This document shows, piece by piece, positions 8,534 to 12,162 of a DNA stretch of 12,162 nt. Both the position numbers and the translations under genes were made by a program. The notes under the pieces are model-generated. The model had not been told where the DNA came from and ran no database searches. It saw only the letters and a list, made by a program, of their open reading frames with translations. Source of the DNA: Caulobacteraceae bacterium (GTDB lineage Bacteria; Pseudomonadota; Alphaproteobacteria; Caulobacterales; Caulobacteraceae); assembly GCA_028291305.1 (NCBI GenBank), contig JAQGII010000417.1, positions 1-12,162 of the forward strand, given 5' to 3'. Position 1 is the first letter of the stretch. Every line of letters starts with the position of its first letter.

Positions 8534-8548
8534 GTTCCCATTTTGTTC
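8534..8548. promoter_or_regulatory. LexA operator (SOS box) of imuA-imuB-dnaE2
   Basis: GTTCCCATTTTGTTC on the plus strand is an exact GTTC-N7-GTTC direct repeat (GTTC at 8534-8537 and 8545-8548), the known LexA recognition pattern in alphaproteobacteria. It directly abuts the imuA ATG and covers the proposed -10 element, so bound LexA would block transcription until RecA-stimulated cleavage after DNA damage. Position in front of a known SOS cassette makes the call strong. Confidence 0.87.
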
Positions 8549-8568
8549 TTATGACATCCGGGAGTCAA
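8540..8568 (-). promoter_or_regulatory. Putative imuA promoter
   Basis: On the minus strand TTGACT (8568-8563) and CAAAAT (8545-8540) are separated by 17 nt. The -35 hexamer matches consensus at five of six positions and the -10 at four. The predicted start is around 8533, the A of the imuA ATG. The -35 contains the TGA stop of the upstream gene (8567-8565). Confidence 0.55.
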
Positions 8569-9026
8569 CCGAGCCGGGGCAAGGGCCCGATGCGCGGAAC
8601 CCAATCGCCCAGGGCAGCCATCGCCTCCGCCTCGGCCAGGCCCGACGCTTCCCGGCGGACATCGGCGGGCGCCCAATCGGGAAAGGCCACCGTGCGGTTC
8701 AGGTGGTGTCCCGCCTGGGTGTGCTCCTGATGGATCTGGGCCAGGTGCACGGGCGCGAACCGGTCGGCGAGGCGAACCAGACAAGGCCACAGCCGGCGGT
8801 GGACGAAGGTGATCCTGCCCTTGACGATGCGGCAGACGAGGATATCGGGCGCCGCTTCGATCGCCTGGAAGATCGCGAAGATCGTGTGGCTTTTCGGGTG
8901 GGCCCACCAGCTTCCCCGGATCGGCTCGCCGGCGATCGCCGCCGCCAGATTGGGTACGGGCCCCTTGGCCGATGCCAATACGACGCCATGCTCTCGAACG
9001 AAGGAATGGGCGTCTTCGAGCGTCAT
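8565..9026 (-). CDS. Conserved-looking protein of unknown function upstream of imuA
   Basis: I recall similar hypothetical proteins in other bacteria but no established function. The 153-residue product has no signal peptide or membrane segment, so it is probably cytoplasmic. Notable stretches are GVVLASAKGPVPNLA, EPIRGSWWAHPKSHTIF (about 35-51), a compact VCRIVKGRITFVHRRLWP strand-rich core, and a C-terminal helix region with FPDWAP and ALGDWVP. Composition and codon use look like a real gene. ATG 9026 is preferred because CAGGAG lies 9 nt upstream; a TTG 21 nt earlier lacks support. It reads in the same direction as imuA; its TGA lies 31 nt before the imuA start and inside the imuA -35 box. 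It is transcribed divergently from the TPR gene. A link to DNA repair is suggested only by position. Confidence 0.8.
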   Translation of the reverse strand: MTLEDAHSFVREHGVVLASAKGPVPNLAAAIAGEPIRGSWWAHPKSHTIFAIFQAIEAAPDILVCRIVKGRITFVHRRLWPCLVRLADRFAPVHLAQIHQEHTQAGHHLNRTVAFPDWAPADVRREASGLAEAEAMAALGDWVPRIGPLPRLG

Positions 9027-9097
9027 CCAACCCGGCTCCTGGATCAATCCGGCACCACCCTAGCCGACAAAGAAGGAGCCGCCGCCAAGACGCGTCG

Positions 9098-9126
9098 TTG
9101 CCGGACCCGTCCCGCGCAGCTTAACC
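9098..9126 (+). promoter_or_regulatory. Putative housekeeping promoter of the TPR gene
   Basis: TTGCCGG (9098-9104), a 14-nt spacer and GCTTAACC (9119-9126) match the Caulobacter housekeeping consensus TTGACGS-N10-14-GCTANAWC at 6 of 7 and 6 of 8 positions (counting the N). The predicted start near 9132 leaves a leader of roughly 20-40 nt. Pattern match only. Confidence 0.42.
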
Positions 9127-9168
9127 TGAAGGCTTGGCAGGGCATGTCCTTTGAATCGACGAACGGGG

Positions 9169-10545
9169 ATGACATCTGGCCTTCGCAGGGGCGGCGCCGC
9201 GGCGGCCATCGCACTCGGCCTCGCCCTCGCCGCGGCCGCGCCGGTCCGGGCCGACGGCATCACCGACGGCAACCAGGGCCGCGAAGCCCTGCTCAAGGGC
9301 GACCTGGACGAAGCCATCCGCCTGTTCTCCCACGCCATCGCCTTCGGCGGCCTGACCCGCCAGAACCAGGCGGTGACGCTGAACCTGCGCGGGCGCGCCT
9401 ACCTGTCCAAGGGGCAGACCGAAGTGTCGCTGGACGATCTCAATGAATCCCTGCGCCTGGCGGATTCCGCCGGCGCCCGCTTCAACCGCGCCACCGTCTA
9501 CCTGGACCAGTACCGCTTCGACGACGCCGTCGACGACCTGACCCGGGCGATCGCCCTGGGCGGCCAGGAGGCCGACGTCTATGCCCAGCGGGGCCACGCC
9601 TATGTCTACACCGGCCAGCTGGAGCTGGCGCTGAAGGACCTCGACGAGGCGGTCAAACGCCAACCCGACTACGGCTTCGCCTACCGCACCCGCGGCCACG
9701 CCTATCTGAACGCCAACCAGGACGACAAGGCCCTCGCCGACGAGACCAGGGCCATCGCCCTCGATCCCAAGGACATGGAGGCCTACTGGCTGCGGGCCTA
9801 CGTCTACCGCTACCGCAAGAAGCAGATCGACAAGGCCGTCGCCGACTACAGCCACGCCCTGGCGATCAACCCGGCCGACAGCGCCAACCGCACCGGCCGG
9901 GCGGAAGCCTACGAGCAGCTGGGCCGCTACGACCTCGCCGCCGCCGACTACGAGGACTGGATCAGGCGCAATCCCAAGGGCCCGTTCGGCTACTGGGCGC
10001 TGGGCCGGCTCTATCTGGTGCAGGGCAAGAACGACGCCGCCGCGACCCGCCTGGCCAAGGCCGTCAGCCTCAAGCCCACCGACGCCTACCATGTCCTGTG
10101 GCTGCACCTGGCGCGCCGCAGGTCGGGGGTGGACGACACGGCCGAGCTGCACGCCAACGCCGCCAGGCTCGGCAAGGCCATCTGGCCCACGCCCCTGGTG
10201 GACTATTTCACCGGCAGGATCGGCGCGGCCGAGGTCCTGGCCCAGGCGGCCAAGGCGGAAGGCGCCGCGCGCGCCACCCAGACCTGCGAGGCCCAGCTCT
10301 TCCTGGGCCAGGACGACATCGCCCGGGGCCGCAGGCCGGACGGCCTGGCGCGGCTGCAATCGGCGCGGCGCGACTGCGCCCCCGACACCCAGGAAGCGCG
10401 CCTGGTCAAGGCGGATCTGCAGCGGGCCGGCCTGGCCGCCGACCCCGCCGACGCCCTCCCGATCCTCCGGGCCAAGGCGCAGACACCGGAGCAGGCTCCG
10501 TCAGCGGCGTCCGATCCGCTGGGGCTGCGGGGGAGTTTGAAGTGA
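9169..10545 (+). CDS. Exported tetratricopeptide-repeat protein
   Basis: The product has 458 residues. The first 28 are a signal peptide (LRRGG, then an Ala/Leu-rich core, then APVRA before DG), so the protein should be periplasmic; there is no lipobox cysteine. About eight TPR units fill residues 33-305, with helix pairs such as GRAYLSKGQTEVSLDDLNESL, GHAYVYTGQLELALKDLDEAV and AYVYRYRKKQIDKAVADYSHAL. TPR arrays bind peptides and act as scaffolds; the partner here is unknown. The C-terminal domain (about 320-425) has PLVDYFTGRIGAAEVL and two cysteines (C373, C403), reminiscent of NlpI-like proteins and able to form a disulfide. ATG 9169 is chosen, though TTG 9151 is possible and neither has a strong ribosome site. 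It is the only plus-strand gene and converges on plsC. Confidence 0.86.
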   Translation: MTSGLRRGGAAAAIALGLALAAAAPVRADGITDGNQGREALLKGDLDEAIRLFSHAIAFGGLTRQNQAVTLNLRGRAYLSKGQTEVSLDDLNESLRLADSAGARFNRATVYLDQYRFDDAVDDLTRAIALGGQEADVYAQRGHAYVYTGQLELALKDLDEAVKRQPDYGFAYRTRGHAYLNANQDDKALADETRAIALDPKDMEAYWLRAYVYRYRKKQIDKAVADYSHALAINPADSANRTGRAEAYEQLGRYDLAAADYEDWIRRNPKGPFGYWALGRLYLVQGKNDAAATRLAKAVSLKPTDAYHVLWLHLARRRSGVDDTAELHANAARLGKAIWPTPLVDYFTGRIGAAEVLAQAAKAEGAARATQTCEAQLFLGQDDIARGRRPDGLARLQSARRDCAPDTQEARLVKADLQRAGLAADPADALPILRAKAQTPEQAPSAASDPLGLRGSLK

Positions 10546-10550
10546 ATGAA

Positions 10551-10578
10551 CCCTCGCCCCCGAAGACGGAGGCGAGGG
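10551..10578. terminator. Hairpin between convergent TPR and plsC genes
   Basis: CCCTCGCC (10551-10558) and GGCGAGGG (10571-10578) form a perfect 8-bp inverted repeat with a 12-nt loop, in the 41-nt gap between the two stop codons. It could terminate both genes, but neither strand has a proper T-run after it (TTCATTCACTT on the minus strand is the nearest), so the terminator role is inferred from structure and position. Confidence 0.5.
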
Positions 10579-10586
10579 CTTGGATG

Positions 10587-11300
10587 CTACAGCCCCTCGC
10601 GCAGCAGGGCGTTGGAGGCGGTCTCGATCCGCTCTTCCAGCAGGCGCATGAAGTCGGCCCGCTTCAGCCCCGGGGGGATGGGCTCCAGGATCTCCAGCAC
10701 CACCACGCCGGGGGACTTGGCCACGCCGTGGACGTCCAGGTGCACGCCCGAATTGGTGGCCACCGGGACGCAGGTCAGCCCCAGGTCGCGGTAGATGCCG
10801 GCGACGCCGGGCTTGTAGTCGGGGGGGGCCCCCGGCTGCTGCCGGGTGCCTTCGGGGAAGATGATCAGCTGGCGCGGCTCCTTGAGCCGGTCGCGGGCGT
10901 CGAGGATCAGCTGGCGCATCGCCTGGGCCGCGGCGCCCCGGTCCACCTCCACCATCTCCGCCTTGCGGCACAGCCAGCCGAACAGGGGGATGCCCATCAG
11001 CTCGGTCTTCATCACGAAGATGGGGTCGTGCATGGCGGCCCAGGGCGGGATGATGTCGAACATGCTCTGGTGCTTGGCCGCGATCAGCAGCGCGCCCGGC
11101 GGCAGCCGCTCGGCGCCTCGGATCTCCAGCCGCACGCCGCCGATGATCCGCAGGCCCCAGATCGCCAGCTTGGCCCACAGGTGGATCGCGCGCCGCAGGG
11201 CCTCCCTGGGCAGGAACAGCAGGGGCAGGAACAGCACGGTCAGCACCGCCGTCACGCCGTACAGCCACCCGCCGTAGAGGATCGCCCGCAACCGCCTCAC
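10587..11300 (-). CDS. plsC: 1-acyl-sn-glycerol-3-phosphate acyltransferase (PlsC)
   Basis: PlsC transfers a second acyl chain onto lysophosphatidic acid to make phosphatidic acid, the precursor of membrane phospholipids, at the inner membrane. The 237-residue product contains all four acyltransferase motifs: the catalytic H-x4-D in KHQSMFD (H77, D82), KTELMGIPLFGW (98-109), FPEGTR (148-153) and CVPVATNSG (177-185). One or two N-terminal hydrophobic segments (about 10-30 and 42-55) anchor it. The start is GTG 11300, because it forms a GTGA overlap with the ydcF stop and gives a normal family length; a longer frame upstream merely runs over ydcF. It is the third gene of a coupled ftsX-ydcF-plsC run. 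Other lyso-lipid acyltransferases share these motifs, so exact substrate is family inference. Confidence 0.93.
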   Translation of the reverse strand: MRRLRAILYGGWLYGVTAVLTVLFLPLLFLPREALRRAIHLWAKLAIWGLRIIGGVRLEIRGAERLPPGALLIAAKHQSMFDIIPPWAAMHDPIFVMKTELMGIPLFGWLCRKAEMVEVDRGAAAQAMRQLILDARDRLKEPRQLIIFPEGTRQQPGAPPDYKPGVAGIYRDLGLTCVPVATNSGVHLDVHGVAKSPGVVVLEILEPIPPGLKRADFMRLLEERIETASNALLREGL

Positions 11301-11890
11301 GCCCTTGGCCCCAGTCCCAGAACCGCCTCGCGCGTGAGGATGACCAGGTACTTGGTGTATTCCAGCGTCAGGCGCCGGGTCTCGTGCGGATTGCGCCACC
11401 AGGCGCGGGCGTTCAACTCGGCGGTGGCCACCGGATAGGGGGTCAGCCTGGCGTGCGGCAGCGCCCCCTTCAGCTCCAGCAGGGCCCGGGGCATGTGGTA
11501 GTCGGCGGTCACCACGATCAGCTGGTCGTAGTCGCGCGCGCGCGCCCAATCGGCCGTCTCGCGGGCGTTGCCGATGGTGTCGACGGCCTCGAACCCCAGG
11601 TCCACGCAGCAGTCGTAGATCGGCCCGGCGACGGCGCGGGCCGCCCGGCGGATGTCGTCGCGGTTGTTCATCCGGTTGACCCCCGAGATCAGCAGCCGCT
11701 GGCCGTGGCCCTCCTGCAGCAGGCCGATGCCCACGGTCATCCGCGCCGGCGACGGCCCGGTCAGGGCGACGATACCCTGGGCCCGCCCGGGATCGGGGGC
11801 CGGCGTGGAGTGGGCGACGCGGGCGGCGAAGGCGAACAGGCCCACCGCCCACAGCATGAGCACCACCAGGACGGCGCTGAGCGCCTTCAT
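11297..11890 (-). CDS. ydcF: YdcF family (DUF218) membrane protein
   Basis: DUF218 proteins such as YdcF, ElyC and SanA have a Rossmann-like fold and are often tied to envelope integrity; the biochemical activity is unsettled. The 197-residue product has one N-terminal membrane segment (about 5-24) with the rest probably periplasmic. Family motifs are GIVALTG (39-45), RLLISGVN (65-72), DTIGNARETADWA (104-116) and VVTADYHMPRA (126-136), the last being the signature. ATG 11890 overlaps the ftsX stop as ATGA, and its own TGA overlaps the plsC GTG, so all three genes look translationally coupled. Family assignment is firm; the particular role is not known. Confidence 0.88.
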   Translation of the reverse strand: MKALSAVLVVLMLWAVGLFAFAARVAHSTPAPDPGRAQGIVALTGPSPARMTVGIGLLQEGHGQRLLISGVNRMNNRDDIRRAARAVAGPIYDCCVDLGFEAVDTIGNARETADWARARDYDQLIVVTADYHMPRALLELKGALPHARLTPYPVATAELNARAWWRNPHETRRLTLEYTKYLVILTREAVLGLGPRA

Positions 11891-12162
11891 GCCATCTCCT
11901 TCAGCAGCCGCAGCGCGGCCCACCGCGCCGCCAGGGCGGCCACCCCCGCCGCCAGTAGCGGACAGGGCGCCAGCGCCGCAAGGTCGATCCAGGCCACCGG
12001 CAGGGCCGGGGTCAGGCCCTCGCCGCCGCCCAGCAACCGCGCACCCGCCCCCACCGCCGCCGCCGCTAGGGCCGCCAGCACTCCGGCGACAAAGGCCATG
12101 CCCGCGAACCGCCGCTGCATGAGCCCGGCGATGAAGCGGTCTTCGGCGCCCGAGACATGCAG
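11887..12162 (-). CDS. ftsX: Cell division protein FtsX (C-terminal part; 5' end outside window)
   Basis: FtsX is the membrane partner of the ATPase FtsE in an ABC-type complex that activates peptidoglycan hydrolases at the division site. The last 91 residues are visible. LHVSGAEDRFIAGLMQRRF at the edge is the typical cytoplasmic loop of FtsX before its third membrane helix. Hydrophobic segments follow at about 20-40 and 58-80 of the fragment, with a short periplasmic loop between them and the tail RLLKEMA. The frame is open to the window edge, so an internal ATG at 12120 is not the true start. ftsE is expected just outside. The stop shares ATGA with ydcF. Identification rests on a short fragment but context agrees. 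Confidence 0.84.
   Translation of the reverse strand: MHVSGAEDRFIAGLMQRRFAGMAFVAGVLAALAAAAVGAGARLLGGGEGLTPALPVAWIDLAALAPCPLLAAGVAALAARWAALRLLKEMA

Noticed and set aside
9027..9097. A GCTAGGGT element as a promoter for the minus-strand gene starting at 9026
   Set aside because: No -35 element lies at an acceptable distance, so a promoter there could not be supported.
9121..10359. A 412-codon minus-strand frame opposite the TPR gene
   Set aside because: It is a shadow frame; the plus strand has a signal peptide and clear TPR periodicity.

Overview
The window is GC-rich, tightly packed DNA from an alphaproteobacterium, most likely Caulobacterales (Caulobacter or Phenylobacterium type). Three things support this. 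The SOS operator in front of imuA is the alphaproteobacterial direct repeat GTTC-N7-GTTC. A promoter in front of the TPR gene fits the Caulobacter housekeeping pattern TTGACGS-N10-14-GCTANAWC. The imuA-imuB-dnaE2 and ftsX-ydcF-plsC layouts are typical of this group. Species assignment is inference. Almost everything lies on the minus strand; the TPR gene is the only plus-strand gene.

Layout by coordinate. 1-1127: 5' portion of thiC (thiamine pyrimidine synthesis), running off the left edge and preceded by a TPP riboswitch (1195-1300), a terminator hairpin (1174-1196) and a likely promoter (1305-1333). 1354-2223: YpfJ-type membrane-anchored zinc metallopeptidase. 2282-2632: small secreted glutamine-rich protein of unknown function. 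2715-8533: SOS mutagenesis cassette imuA-imuB-dnaE2, with a LexA operator at the imuA start and a 271-bp insert between imuB and dnaE2. The insert holds a DUF559 endonuclease remnant and a palindromic repeat. 8565-9026: conserved-looking protein of unknown function. 9169-10545 (plus): exported TPR protein. 10551-10578: hairpin between convergent genes. 10587-12162: end of ftsX, then ydcF and plsC, joined by 4-nt stop/start overlaps.

How the genes work together. thiC is an independent transcription unit switched off by thiamine pyrophosphate. The imuA-imuB-dnaE2 genes form the classical LexA-controlled translesion mutasome: DnaE2 is the polymerase, and ImuB is a catalytically inactive Y-family adaptor that, with ImuA, recruits DnaE2. 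The ftsX-ydcF-plsC run is an envelope/division operon: FtsX regulates peptidoglycan hydrolysis at the septum, PlsC makes phosphatidic acid, and YdcF is a DUF218 membrane protein.

I see no CRISPR array, prophage, insertion sequence, tRNA or rRNA. I found no convincing wholly new system. The most unusual stretch is the imuB-dnaE2 junction, where a degraded DUF559 reading frame ends in an ATGA overlap with the dnaE2 start.
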